A stretch of DNA of 64,000 bases from Phyllosticta citriasiana (Eukaryota; Ascomycota; Dothideomycetes; Botryosphaeriales; Phyllostictaceae). Every line of letters starts with the position of its first letter. The stretch's first letter is position 1. Location: positions 930,001 through 994,000 of the forward strand of contig JBBPHT010000014.1 of assembly GCA_038021145.1 (NCBI GenBank). The letters run 5' to 3'. A program made the translations under genes and the position numbers. Below are positions 22,746 through 35,249 of this stretch, piece after piece. The notes beneath the pieces are model-generated. The model saw only the letters and a list, made by a program, of their open reading frames with translations. It was not told where the DNA came from and ran no database searches.

Positions 22746-25700
22746 CCTAGTACTTTAAAATTCTATAAGTAACCTTACTCGTGTAGATAAAGTTAACTTC
22801 CTATTCTTACTAGTTATTAATAACCTTAGGTTCTAGCTTAGTATATCTCTATTATAGTAATAGGTCTATAGCTACTTTATGTAGGTAATCGGCGTAGAAA
22901 AGGTTTATAACCTTCATGCTTTTTAGAAGATCTAATTCGTACGAATATCCTTTCATTCTAGTAATCTTAAATGGTCCTATATTAGGAGCGTCTAATTTTA
23001 GATTTAGCCGGTCTATTATCTAGCTAGTCTTCTTAATGTAAATAAAGTCTCTACTATTAAAGTTAGGTATATAATAGTATTTATTAGCTTATTAGTAGTT
23101 CTTTTCTTATAATTAGTGAATTAATTTATAGGCGTACTTATAGGCCTCTTATCTTCTTTTTTAGAGAGACTAAGCTATAGACTATATTCTACCTTTAGGC
23201 GAAGTAGTTATTATTATGTAAGTAGTCTAGTCATAATACATACGTAGTACGAAGCTAAGGTCTACTTCTACTAGTATAAGACCTATAGCCTTATATAGGA
23301 GGGTAGCCTAAGCTAAATCCATTAATAGTAGAATATTAGACTAGTTATTTTAGTAGTAATTAATAAAGGGTCATAGTTAGCGTATAAGGACCTAATTTAC
23401 TATCTTAGTAATTCCGTTTATCTAAGAGTAATAGGCTAAATTAAAGTATTATTTAATACTAGTTAACTTATATAGCTCCTACGTAAAGGCTAAAATGAAC
23501 TAAGGACCTTAATCTAATAGTATACTTTTAGGATTTCCGAAAATTTAGTAGACGTAATTATAAAAAAGTTAAGATACTCCTTTAGCGTTAATTTTCTTCA
23601 TATAAGGTAAACTAAAGGTTCTTTAGGATAACTAGTCTATAATAATAAGGATATAATTAAATCCCTTTTAGTCTTACGGCATCTCCTTAAAATCCATAGC
23701 TAAGTATTACTAGGGACGGTCGGGAATTAGTAGGAGATATAGAAGGCTAGGTATCTTATTAGTAAATTCATAATTCCGGCGGTAAATATAGTAGTTTTGC
23801 CTATATCTCTTAATTATATAAGTCTAGCTAGGCTAGTAATAGTATTACTATAATAGCTTTCGCATTTTATTAACTCTAGGATAGGTAGTAACGTAAGTAG
23901 TATATATTACTTTAATTATTCTTACGCGAAGGTTATCCTAGTTAGGAACAACTAATACGCTATAGTAAAGAAGTAATCTATTCTATAACTTCTAATATAA
24001 TTCGTTTTCTAGTTAAAGGTGAGCTATTTCTCTCTATAGTTTAAGATCTAGATTTTCCCTATTCGCGTAGAGGAGTTCATTAATGAAAATTATTAGTAGA
24101 GAAACTTCCGGCTCTATTATCGTAAGTAGGACTACCTAGGACGCGGGAATAAGGTACTACTCTTATACGGCCTTTACTTTTTCTTTTTAAGTCTTAAGTT
24201 ATTCTTACTTTCTTATAAGAATATCTATAATGATGTTTTCCTTTCCTAGTTAGTAGGTAAACTAGACTTAGTACTTAGTAAGTTATTTAGCCTATCTTAC
24301 TTATCGTACGGATAATTAGCACTTAGAGGTAAAGTGTTCTAATGCTTAATAGTCCGTAATTATAAGGAAAGGTTTATAAAGGCCTATAAGCATAGATCTC
24401 TATTCCTCTAGTCCTTATATAATAGCTAGGAGTTCTTTATTAGGTATTCTATAGTAGAGTTTAGCATCTAACATTACCTTAGAATAAAAGGATACTAGTT
24501 TCTATTCATAATTATCTTAATATTATAATAGAACTCCCGTAACTACTCTATTACTTACGTCTATTTCTATATAAGTATCTAAAGTTAGATTATAGTTTAC
24601 TAATAGTGATTCACTATATATTAGTTTCTTAAGGTTTCTAAAAGATTCCTCCTTAACTAGCCTAAGTTATTACTATTTTACTTTTAAACATAGTTTTTCT
24701 AGTAGCCGGCTAATTCATCTATAGTTAGGGAGGAATCTCTAATAGAAGTTATAGAATCCTAAGAAAGACTAAAGGGATTAAAGGGTTATAGGTAATTACT
24801 AGGTATGAATAGGTTTAATTTTTTATAGGTCTATTAATATACCCTTAGTAGAGATAATATATCCTAAGAATTTCGTGTAAGTAGTTAAAAACTTACTCTT
24901 TTTTATATTAGCTTATAGTCCTGCTTTACATAATTATTATAGAACTTTAATGACGTGTTAAATATAATCGTGCTGGTTTTTAGAAATGATAAGAATATTA
25001 TCTATAAAAGTGATAACGAAATCATCTAAATAGTTAAAGAGAACTTAGTTAATAAAACGTTAAAAAGTAGCAGGCCTATTACTTAGCCTAAAAGGTAAAA
25101 CGCGGTATTTAAATAGTCCGTATCTTATATAGAAGGTAGTATATTCTTTAGACTATTCTTAAAGTTAGATTTAATAGAAAGCTTATCGAATATCTAGTTT
25201 AGTATAGACCTTTCCTTTACCTACTCTCTATAAGAGTTCTAAGATAAGAGGTAAAGGATATAAGTCCTTCTTTATTTAATTATTTAACCGTTAGTAGTTA
25301 ATATAAATTCGCTAACCACCTCCGGGTTCTTTTACTACTAATACTAGAGAGGCGTAGGGTACGTAACTCTTAGTAATAAATCCTTTCTTTAAATTCTCTT
25401 AGACGTATTCCTTTACTACGGTAAGCTATTCTAGAGATATTCTATAGAGGGGACTTATTAGTAGGCGCGGAGAATCCTTATGCGTAAGAGAAATTTAATA
25501 ATTAACTCCCGCATAAGAAGGTAGTAGCTAGTTAGACTCTTATTTTAAAAAGACGTCATGGTAGTTCTTATACTTAGAGGGTAAATAATCATTAAGGTAT
25601 TTATTAAAAGCTTCATCTTTATCGGCTTTATTAATATTATCTAGTATAATAGAATAAAGATCTACTACTTCCGTTTATATTTTTATAGGTAGGTTAATTT

Positions 25701-27974
25701 CTATAAGAGAAGTGAAAAAGGTTTCTTAATTATTAACTTTAATATTATCGGAGATATATATTAAAGAAATTAATTAGTTTATCTATAAAACTTTACTTCG
25801 TGCGGATAATTTTAGAATGTTTAAAAGATTTAAAAAAGAAATTCAGTCTAGAGGATCTAACTAAATAAGTTATTAGTTACGGTAATCTAGAAGAATATAA
25901 TAATATACGAGGAACTAGCGGCCTAGAATAATATTATAGTGCCTAATATCTAGTATAAAGGCGTATATTATAACTAGCTAATGTTAGAAACGGAATTATA
26001 ATTAATAAATGAAATTAAGTTACTCATTTATGCGTTAGTTAAACCTAGAGACTTTAAGGTTCCTACTAGTAATCTTTCTTTTCTTAATCCCTAATTCCCT
26101 AAGTTATAGAAGGAGTTAAGGATGGATAAAGCTAGATCTATTTACGCTAGTATTAACTAGGGTATAAATAGGTATAGCATGACTACTAGCTATAATTATA
26201 GTTTACATAGTAAACGGGCGTCCTCTAATAAGGTTATAAATATTTACCTATAAATTAGTAATTTATAGAGCTCTAAGCTTATATCTTAGGGAGGAGACTT
26301 CCCCTAAGACTTATTATTTTCTAATAAAGAAGAGTACGGTTCTAATATTACACGCTCTTCTCCTTCTTCTTCTATTATAGTATTAACTATCTTTACTTTA
26401 GTTTCTAGGCACTATTAGATAAGGTATCTAAACTTTCTATATTAATAGTAGGGTCTAATATTACCTTAGAGTTCCGCTTTTCCTTCGCGTGTTAGATTTT
26501 CCGTTATTATATAAGGAGTAGATCTCTATAATAACCTTAAAAAAGGCTACTCTCTTAAACTTCTACCTATTAAAAGAGTAGATTTACCTACTTATTCCTA
26601 TTATTATTTCTTTATATAGTCTTCCTAGGATGATAAAGATACATTTTAACCGTTTTAGTACTTAATTATACTTTATATAATAGGGTATACCTTTTAAAGG
26701 TATTCTTTAAATAAAATAGAGTTGTCTTATTTAATTCCTACTAAATGAGTTTATAGTAGGGGGTCTAATAAAGAGTGAAAATCCTCTTTCTATTATTTAT
26801 ATGGAAGGTTAGCTTCTAAAGCTAGGTATATAAACTCTAACTAGAACTTCTAAAGATCTATAGGAATTTTATAATAAAGGTCCTTTAGCTTCTTCTTTAC
26901 ATCCTTTTACTAATGCGGATTCTTAAATACTTACTTAAGCTAGTAATATAAGTTAGTATTAAGGACTAGATTATCTATCTTTACGTAGGCATAAAGAAAT
27001 AGTACTAAACGCTATACTACCTCACCCTATATCCTAGAGAGGATGTAACTTATAATGGCTTCCTTAGTATCTATAGTAGTACCTCTTTTAAAGTGGTCCT
27101 TATTACTATAGATTTTATTATTCATGAGGAGCCGCTAATACTCGTATGTAGGGTTTTAGCCGTTTATTAATTCAGGTAGGTCGGGCACTCTTAGTATATA
27201 TTTCTTCTTCTTCTAGGATCTATTCTCTTCTAAATACTATGAACTTATTAACTTAATAGTATCTTCGCGCGATAAAGTTTAATAACTTATAATTCTTTCC
27301 GCTAAGTTAAGGATAACTTATTTAAGAGTCTTAATTTATATCTTTATGTAAATAGTAATATCCTAGGTTTATCCCTTTATAAGAGGAGTAATCTTAGATT
27401 AATAGTTATTAGCTTCTTCTAGTAGAATATGCCTAAAAGCTTCTTTAACCTAAAATTATATTATGTAAAAAAGACCTTTCTCTTATACTTACATATTAAG
27501 CTTAACCGGTAATAGGGAGTAAAAAGATTATAATAAGAAGGGGAGTACCTATCCTCTTCCTTCCTCTAATTCATAAGGTAATTTAGTACCTCTATATAAG
27601 GGTGTTTATTATTAACTACTAGACTCCTCTTAAGTACTAGTCACGTAGGCTTAATTCTTAGCTATACTATCTACTTATAGAATAGTCTTCTACTTTCTTA
27701 TAAGTAGGTACGGAGAGGACGCCTTCTTAATGTTTACATACTATACTATAGCCTTATAAAGACTTCTATAGCTAACATATACTTAATACTCTTTAGTCCT
27801 TAGATAACACTAATACGCCTTACTAAGACGACTTAAATTACCTTCTTAAATAATAGACGGTTATGTATAAGGCTTAGGCTATATATATAGTATACCTAGT
27901 TCGGGTATTCTAATACCTCCCTTAGGTGATAAAAAAGTAGGACGGGGATAATACCTAGAATAATCTTCTATATC
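22746..27974 (-). pseudogene. G1b gag-pol
   Basis: Minus-strand gag, protease, RT, RNase H and integrase, equivalent to G1a 5858-11089. The RT box reads TFIDNI near 25000-25020, with the second Asp already Asn as in G1a. The frame stops inside the chromodomain at the Copia A junction. Many stops are shared with G1a. Confidence 0.78.
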
Positions 27975-28542
27975 TATCATGAATTATTAAGCGGCTAATA
28001 TGTAGGCTTTCGCCTAGAGGCTATCTACTTAGTTAGACGTATATAAAATTAAAAAGAACTTAATTAAAGTTAAGTAGTTAAAAGATGAAGTTAAGTAAAG
28101 TCTTCTTAATTATTATAAATATAGAAGATACTATATACTCTTCTATCTTCTATATGTATTTATATAAGAAGTAAAATAAGAACTAAACTCTCTCTTTACT
28201 ACGCGAATTACTACTTTAGTTACGTTATTAAAATAGATGAGAAATTAATCTTTTTATTACCGCGTAAAGTTTTATTAGCTATTAAGTAGGCTATGTATCC
28301 TTAGTAGTATTTATTATCTATTAGTACTACCGGCTTATATAGCTTAGCCGGTTTACGCGGCTTAGTTATGATTAGCTTCGGCTTATTAAGTAATCGCGTA
28401 AGGGTATAGTTATAATGTGCTCATATTACTAGCGTCTAACATATACTCGCGTTACTAGTATCTAATATATGCTCGCGTTACTAGCGTCTAATAGCTATCC
28501 GACATGTACTCACGTTACTAACGTCTAATAGCTATCGCGATA
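27975..28542 (-). repeat. 5' LTR of G1b, expanded tandem unit
   Basis: 568 bp against 534 bp in G1a. The extra length lies in the 27-bp tandem array, which here has four units (about 28420-28533) rather than three. Confidence 0.82.
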
Positions 28543-28547
28543 GTATA

Positions 28548-29402
28548 CCTATAAGAACTAGTATATAACGCGGTACTCCTTATTAATAATCTTAAACTTA
28601 AGATGTTACTCCTTAGCTTCTAGCATAGACTATAGGCTTTTAAACTCTTACCTCTTCATTTAGGTCATGTTAAAGAACTTCGTATATATCTTAAACCTCT
28701 ATATATTAGGGTCCTAGATCTAGTCTATAATAAACATATAGAAGTCTTTAAAGTAGACTAGGGGGTTTATTTTTAAGTTAAGGGTGTTAAATACCTTATT
28801 ACGTAGGTTTACCTTACTAATAGCTAACCCCTAGGTAGCCTATTATAACTAATACCCTAAATCTTTAGAGGTACTATATGTCTTAAACGCGTTATTTAGG
28901 GCCTAAAACTAGGAGTCTATATCCTTTACCTCTAAGCTTATAAGCTTAGGCGTAGGGGCCTTAATAAGGGAGCTAAGGGGGTTATAATAGGGAGCTTATA
29001 AATTAGGTTATAAGTTAGGCCTAACTAGGGTTATAATAGGTAGCCCTAAGAGACTTTATTTAATCTCCTAAAGCCCCTAAACCTATTAGTATAAGTTAGT
29101 ACGCTCCTCTACGTTTACGGAATTAAGTGTTACTAAGAGCGCCGTAATTTTATTATTAACGGTTATAACGTACGGATTTAGCGTTAGAGTAGCTAAGAGC
29201 TAGCTCTTACCATTATTTAGGGACTAGATTTTAATATAAGTATCTTCATTAACCGGGAGGAGGACTATCCTCTAGTTAGTAGCCTCTTAGCCTCTACCTA
29301 GCTAGTTTATGGCTAGAGAGCCGGCCTCTAGGTTAACACTTCCTAAATGAGTTATAGGAGCTATTTTTAATTTAACTAGCCGCGGTACTTAAAGGTTTTA
29401 AA
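28548..29402 (-). pseudogene. G3a leader and gag N-terminal part
   Basis: This minus-strand sequence next to the 5' LTR matches 62675-63289 directly and 54559-54808 in inverted form. It is presumed gag by position only. I see no diagnostic zinc knuckle in this part. It is interrupted at 28543 by G1b. Confidence 0.6.
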
Positions 29403-29602
29403 TGTAAGATTTAGCACTATAGGGAGTTAAATCGAGGGTGAATAATAATAATGTATTTAGTATAGATATTAGATAAAACCTTAGTTTATGAGGTTTCGTC
29501 TCCTAAGGGCTTTTATATGCACTTACTACTATATACGGCCCTCTTTAGGCTCTAGTTAGAGTCTACTAGGCCCTATCTTAGGTCTAAGTCTATAGTATTA
29601 TA
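29403..29602 (-). repeat. 5' LTR of G3a
   Basis: 200 bp, starting TGTAAGATTT on the + strand and ending at the duplicated CTAGT (29603-29607). Confidence 0.9.
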
Positions 29603-29607
29603 CTAGT

Positions 29608-31560
29608 ATCCTCTCCTAATAATAAGTAACTAGGAAATAGTAACTAGTAACCTTCTACTCTAAGTCTATAGCTAATATAGAACTACGCTATAAAATCTAT
29701 AATAAAGAATTTCTCACTATTATATGAGGACTAGAGGAATAGAGAAGCATGCTTCTAGGTCTATATTACCCCTTCATTATAATTACTAACTGCTAGGCCC
29801 TTAAGCACTTTAAAATTAAGTAATAGCTTAATGCCTACTAAGCCTAGTAGTCTAAAAAGATTATAGAATTTAACATATAACTTACGTACCGGCCTAGTAA
29901 GGAGAATATTATTACTAATACTCTTACCTAGAAGTAAGAGGAACTATAGACTTAGAAGAATAAGAGCATTACTAGCTATATAATGTAATTAATTTCCGGA
30001 GATTAAGTCCTAGAACTTAACTCCTTAGAATTAACCCTTAGTAACTCCTTCCTATTACTTAAGAGACTACTAAAAGCTAATTATATAGACCTAGGGTTAG
30101 AAGTATAGAGAAAGAAAGCTTAGGATCCTAAGGATAAGGACTAGAAGATTAAAGAGGACCTCCTTACTTTCTAAGGTGCCCTTATTATTCCTAATTAGGG
30201 GATGCTCCGTATAGAGCTAGTTAATAAAATCTATAGCTCCTATCTCCTTACCTATACTAGGTAGACTAAGAGTTAAGAAGTTATTTACTAGTACTACTTT
30301 TAGCCTAGTATTACTAGCCACATTAATAATGTTATATAAGCTTATGTTACTTACCGCCGTAATACTAACCCTATAATAAGAAGCTAGGTCTTCTCTATCT
30401 ACTTCCTATTCCTAGTCGTGTCTAGTAAGATATAGCTATAGACTTTAAGTTAATGCTACCTAATAAGAGTATATATGACACTATCTTAGTTTTTATTAAT
30501 AGACTTAGTAAGTAAACCTTCTATCTTATATGTTATAAGTTAATTAATACCTAAGGTGTAGCTAAACTCTTTTATAAGTAAGTCTAGCCTTTATATAGGA
30601 TACTAAAGTTAGTCATCTTAGATAGAGGCCTATAGTTCATCTCTACCTTCTAGAACGAACTATATAAGATTACTAGGGTCTAGTAGAAACTAGCTACTAC
30701 CTATTACTCCTAGACTAATAGGGGAACCGAAATCGTTAATTAAATTATTAACCTCCGCCTTTAACTATATGTTAACTATTACTAGGATGACTAGGCAGAA
30801 AGGTTACTAGCCTTAGACTATACCTAGAATGTCCTTCCCTACGAATCTATAGGTTTATCTCTATATAAGTTAATCCTAGGTTACCCTCTAGACTTTCCCT
30901 TTAACTAGCATAAACGGATAACTAAGCCTAAGGCTACTAAGAAAGTATTATACTTAGCTACCTAGGCCTTTATAAGACGCGCCTATAATACTATATAATA
31001 GGCTTACTACTAGCTTAAAAAGGCCTAGTAACACATAACTAAATAAGCTAACTAGTTCTACCGTAATCTAGACTTTAATATAGGAGATAAAGTATATATT
31101 ATAGCTAAAGGCATAAGCACTAATTAACCTAGTACTAAGCTTAACGCCTAGAATTAAGGGCCCTACCGCATTACTAAAATTAGAGACTATACTTATACTC
31201 TTAACCTTTCCCTATATACTAAGGTCTATAATAAGTTCTATACTAGCTAACTCCGTAAAGTATACCTACTTCTTCTAGGATAAGCCCTAGTACTAGAACC
31301 CCTAACTATCTATAAGAATTAAGAAGAATAGGATATAGACTTTATATAGAGTAGTAAAATTAAGTATAGTAAGCTTAAGTACTAAGTCTAGTAGAAAGGC
31401 TATAATTAAGATAATAACTAGTATAAGGTACTAGATATAGTAGGTATTCCTAGCTAAATTAAGGAGTTTTATAAGAAGTACCTATAGGCCCTAGGGCCAC
31501 TAAAGTACTTAGTAGTATAGAAAGATACCTTTATAAAAGAGCTTAATTATGAGGGTTCTA
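29608..31560 (+). pseudogene. G2 RNase H, integrase and chromodomain
   Basis: This resumes the pol frame cut at 14012. RNase H at about 29610-29960 shows NYAI, YNKEFLTII.GLEE.RSMLLGLYYPF and FNI.LTYRPSKENIITNTLT, the degraded NRxADxLSR-type end. The integrase zinc region is at about 30240-30370 and the core and C-terminal part continue to about 31260 (YYQLKKAQ, NIGDKVYI, KLNA.N.GPYRI). The chromodomain at about 31330-31520 reads IDFI.SSKIKYSKLKY.V..KGYN, with TAG at the Gln/Trp sites. It is not functional. Confidence 0.8.
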
Positions 31561-32970
31561 AAAAAGATAATAAACTAGAACCCTAGGATATAAGGTAAAA
31601 GAGAAGCCTTAGGCGCTACTAAAAGAAGTAAAACCTAAAGAAAAAGCTACTATATAACCTAATCCTAACCCTTATAACTCCTCCTAAGCACTCTAAAAGC
31701 TCTCTTTATCCTCCTCCTCCTCTATCTCCTTATTACTATCTATATCCTCCTTATCCTCTTCTATTACCTCATTCTCTAAGGCTAAGCTCCCTAAATTCTC
31801 TACTAGCTCATCTATATAGTTAGGAATATAGCCTACTAGATTATACGGGCTAGTAATAAAACCCTTAGGATTATAGACTAAGTAGCTTAAGGTCTTATTA
31901 TCCTACTTATAATTAGTGTAGGTACTAGAGTAGTAGCTAGGGAGACGATAATAACTAATAAAAGAATAATAATAGGCTTCTAACATGTTTATATAACGCT
32001 TATAGGCCGGGCTCTAAAGAAAGCTAGTAAACTAGACGTAGGTTACTAAGGCGCGCGAATAGTAACTAGGAAGACTAGTAGTAGTAACTAAAGAAATAAC
32101 GGCTACGTCTATATAACTATAGGAAAGCGCTAGAATCTTATAGTGCTTAGTATAGGTATATACGCCGCTACTATACTATATAAGGCCATATTAGCTAAGT
32201 TAAAAAGAATTAATAGTTAGGATAAACTTACTATAGGTAGAATAGCTTATATATTACTAAGAGAAAGAGGATAAATACTACTACCTAGAGTAGCCGCCTC
32301 CTTACTACTACTACTACTAGAAGTAGCTAGGCTAGTATCCTCTATCTCCTTATCCTCTTTAATAATTATATAGGCCTAACGAAGATGAGTGCTTATATAG
32401 GTAGGTACTAGTATAATAGGTATATTAGCGCGGCTAGGAGTAAGTAAGCCCTCTAGTACTAGTATTAAGGATAAAGCTATAGAACTAGCATATATCTAGT
32501 CTATATAAGCTAAGGTTAGTTATAAGTTAAGAAAGTTACCTAAGGTTTACTTACCTAGGTTACTAGGATTATCCTAGTAAGTAGGAGTAGCCGTAGTAGG
32601 ACGGCTAGAGCCGGAGTATAGGTTAATAGGAGTAAAGCTAGATATAGTAAAGAGAATAGTAGTAAGCGTTAGTAATCTAGGTAAGTCTCCCTTATATAAG
32701 AAGGTTAGGAAGCACTTACTTTAGTATTATAAGTAGAGTTAAAGAAGGATAGAGGATTAAGGCCGTAGGTAAGGTTTTTATACCTCTATATAGATACTAG
32801 TAGCGCGGCATACTAAGGAAATAACCTTATAAGCGAACTAAGGGCCTATAGACTAAGTTTAGCTTTATTAAAGCCCTAGGCCATAGTAATTAACGCACGT
32901 AACTAATTAGTTACGTTATACGGCTAGCTTAATAAATACTATCACTTAGCCTTCTAACCTAGGGGGGTAA
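31561..32970. other. G2 3' tail
   Basis: About 1.4 kb between the chromodomain and the 3' LTR. The + strand begins with a Lys-rich then Ser-rich stretch (to about 31800). On the minus strand one frame from about 32640 down to 31810 looks partly coding (for example SSRPTTATPTY, LVLEGLLTPSRANIPIIL, KEDKEIEDTSLATSSSSSSK). Stops are frequent, so this is a weaker candidate antisense frame than those in G1 and G3. It ends with the polypurine tract at about 32961-32970. Confidence 0.4.
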
Positions 32971-33641
32971 TATTATAGCCTAACCCTTAGGCTATAAGTA
33001 TAATAGCCTACTATAGTGTTAAAGCTCTTATATAATAACCGCGCGCTATAGTATTAAGCCGTAAAGGCGTACTATACTAGTAAGCTACCTTACTAAGCCG
33101 CATTACTAAGCTATAGCTATAAGCTATCTCTACCCTTATAAGTAAGCTAACCTATAATCTCCGGCCTATATAGCCCTATAGTAATAATACCTACTATAAG
33201 CCCTTATATGGCGCGTATTAACTAGCTTATAGGACTCTAAGCATATATCTAATAACTAAGTCCTATAAGCCCTAGTAGCTAAATAAGTAGTTAAGTCTTA
33301 AGAGGCATCTTAGCTTAAATAATGCCTGCTTATATAGATAAGGGACTACATCTTAACTCCTATTCCCTTACGCTACCTTCCTCTCTCTTTCTATTCACTT
33401 CTTAGAGTACGTAGGCTAGAAGAACTACTAGAAGGGATATAAATAAGCGGTCGTACGAAATAGTAGCTAGCTATCTTTATTTTCTTATAATTAACTTCTT
33501 AAGTAGACTATTAGCCTTTCTTAACCTCTTATCTCTTACCTCCTTACCTTATCATCTTATTATGATTATCTCATATAGACTACTTACGACTTATTCTCTA
33601 AAGTGTTACTATCTACCTATTAGGAAGCCTAGCTCGTAATA
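32971..33641 (+). repeat. 3' LTR of G2
   Basis: 671 bp, the pair of 1921-2591. Confidence 0.88.
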
Positions 33642-33867
33642 ATATAAAGCTCTATTTAGCTACTAGGTTAAGGGAGTATATATTATCTATTAGCTTAGTT
33701 AGCTTATATAGCTTAGCTAGCTTATTTAGCTTAGTTATTATAAGCTTTAGCTTATTAAATAATTACGTAATAGTATAGTAGTAGTATTTTTATATTACTA
33801 GTATATAGCCTAGCTAACCTTATTATATAGCCTTAGGTTATATAGCCTAGTAGCTATTATAATAATA
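33642..33867. repeat. Heavily degraded relic resembling a G1 LTR
   Basis: The order of blocks (TATTATCTATTAGC, TTATATAGCTTAGC, AGCTTTAGCTTATTAA) follows the G1 LTR middle part, for example 4034-4125, but nearly every CG is now TA. It looks like an old solo or partial LTR between G2 and LINE b. Confidence 0.5.
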
Positions 33868-33989
33868 TATACCTTCTTTCTATCCCCTTTCCTTTTCTCT
33901 CTATTACTATACACTATTAGTCTACTTAGATAATAATAGGAAGGTTAGAAATTAACCCCTCCTTACTAGAAGAGAGATCTAGATCTAAA

Positions 33990-35046
33990 TACTCTTCTTT
34001 AGTTTAGCTACTACTTCTTAGAAAAAGCCTATGCGTTAATAAGTTATTACTATATATAAAATTTTTAGAAAATTAAAAATCACTATACCTACTATAACTC
34101 TATAGTACGGGCTTATATATATATAACTAAAGTTATAAAGTAAAAACCTACCCTCTAAAGTATTATACTATAAGTATACCCGTACCTACCTCCTAAGAAG
34201 AGGCTCTTCCTAACCTAGTTTCCCTTCTACTAGATAGCCGTAACTATAAAATCTAGGATACCCTATACCGCCCGGCCTACTACCTACTTAACTAGCTAAT
34301 AAACCTAAGGAAATAGACTAGGACTTCCCTATAAGCCCTATCCCCCTATTATCCCTACTAATTATCGTACTAGGCCTAATTAAGAAATAGTATACTATGC
34401 TAAAGAGGATTATCCTAGTAGATACTTCTAAACCTAACCCTACCTACTAAGGAAAAAGGACTAGGGTTAGATTTCATCTAAACTTTAATACTACCTAGGA
34501 GGTAATTAATATAGCCCTCTCTTACATCCTATATGTAATGAACCTTATATATAACATAAGTAAAAAGTAAAGACTCTATAACCTTAGTAACATCCTATAG
34601 GATTATACTAAGATAGGTCATATAGGTAATACGTTATTAGTTCTTACTACTTAAGTTTACTCCCTTAAAAACACTACTTATACGCTAGAAGTAAAGGTTT
34701 ACTAGCTATAAAAGCTAGTTATCCTTCCTATAAACCTAGCTAAACTATTATATGTAACCTAAGCCTAGAAAGTAACTACTACTAAAAAACTATACATAAT
34801 AACTCCTTACCTAAAGATAACTATAAAGCTAGCTACTACTCCCCTAAAGACCCTATAGGACATATAGATTATTATCTAGTAGTAAAGTCCCTTCCTAGAC
34901 TTTAACCCTCTCTCTATATAAAATAACATTAATAATGCCTTTAAGAATATAGGTATATCTAGCCTAGTCATGTTAATAGTAATATATATAGAGAAGGGTA
35001 ACATCCTACTTACTAGCTTACCCTAGTACGACTCTAAATTCCTTAC
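33990..35046 (+). pseudogene. LINE b ORF1, N-terminal part
   Basis: Degraded + strand coding sequence of the nucleic-acid-binding ORF1, placed by position and by continuity with 41830-42390. The frame is broken by stops. It is cut at CTTAC (35042-35046) by G4a. Confidence 0.55.
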
Positions 35047-35239
35047 TATTAGGAGATTAAGACGTAGATACGTGAGTTAACTCCTTTCTCATAGTAATAA
35101 TTAGTCGTAGTAAGCTAGTCTCATAACGGTAGGATTAAAGTACTAATCTAAGTAAGTATGTATAGAGAATTAGTACTTTAAGCCTAACGCTTTAACTATA
35201 GGATCTATCTAAGGATGTAAATAGGTAGAAACCGTAATA
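35047..35239 (-). repeat. 3' LTR of G4a
   Basis: 193 bp, pair of 41632-41824 and inverted match of 43391-43583 and 50030-50222. Confidence 0.9.
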
Positions 35240-35249
35240 ATACCCCCCC

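Larger units (their letters stand above)
22746..28542 (-). mobile_element. Ty3/Gypsy G1b, 3'-truncated copy
   Basis: Colinear with G1a from about 5858 to 11623, with substitutions mostly C/T and G/A at CG/CA/TG positions. The 5' LTR (27975-28542) is kept. The chromodomain end, 3' tail and 3' LTR are lost at the junction with Copia A. On the right it abuts GTATA (28543-28547) inside G3a gag. The intact G3 copy at 62675 has the continuous sequence AGGTATACC, so G1b inserted there. Confidence 0.87.
14013..29602 (-). mobile_element. Ty3/Gypsy chromovirus G3a, internally deleted and carrying G1b and Copia A
   Basis: 200-bp LTRs at 14013-14212 and 29403-29602 and a perfect 5-bp target duplication CTAGT (14008-14012 and 29603-29607) define the insertion into the RNase H of G2. 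Orientation is minus: the polypurine tract, seen as CCCCCCC at about 14217-14223 on the + strand, adjoins the left LTR. Remaining G3 sequence is 14213-17172 (integrase core, chromodomain, 3' tail) and 28548-29402 (leader and gag). The gag-end, protease, RT, RNase H and start of integrase are missing, replaced by the Copia A/G1b block. Confidence 0.87.
1921..33641 (+). mobile_element. Ty3/Gypsy chromovirus G2 (RIP-degraded), host of two nested insertions
   Basis: Two directly repeated 671-bp LTRs bound the element. The internal region reads on the + strand in three pieces: 2592-3699, 11629-14012 and 29608-32970. Removing the insertions gives about 8.2 kb in the order gag, protease, RT, RNase H, integrase, chromodomain, 3' tail. 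Continuity across both breaks is clear: the gag frame runs ...FLSTIF into NNPYKKRKAK, and the RNase H frame runs DASNS into the LNYA-like region. A purine-rich tract (AGGGGGGTAA) sits directly before the 3' LTR. Flanking 5-mers (GTAAA left, ATATA right) do not match, so no target duplication is seen. The element is full of TAG/TAA stops and is not functional. Confidence 0.88.
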
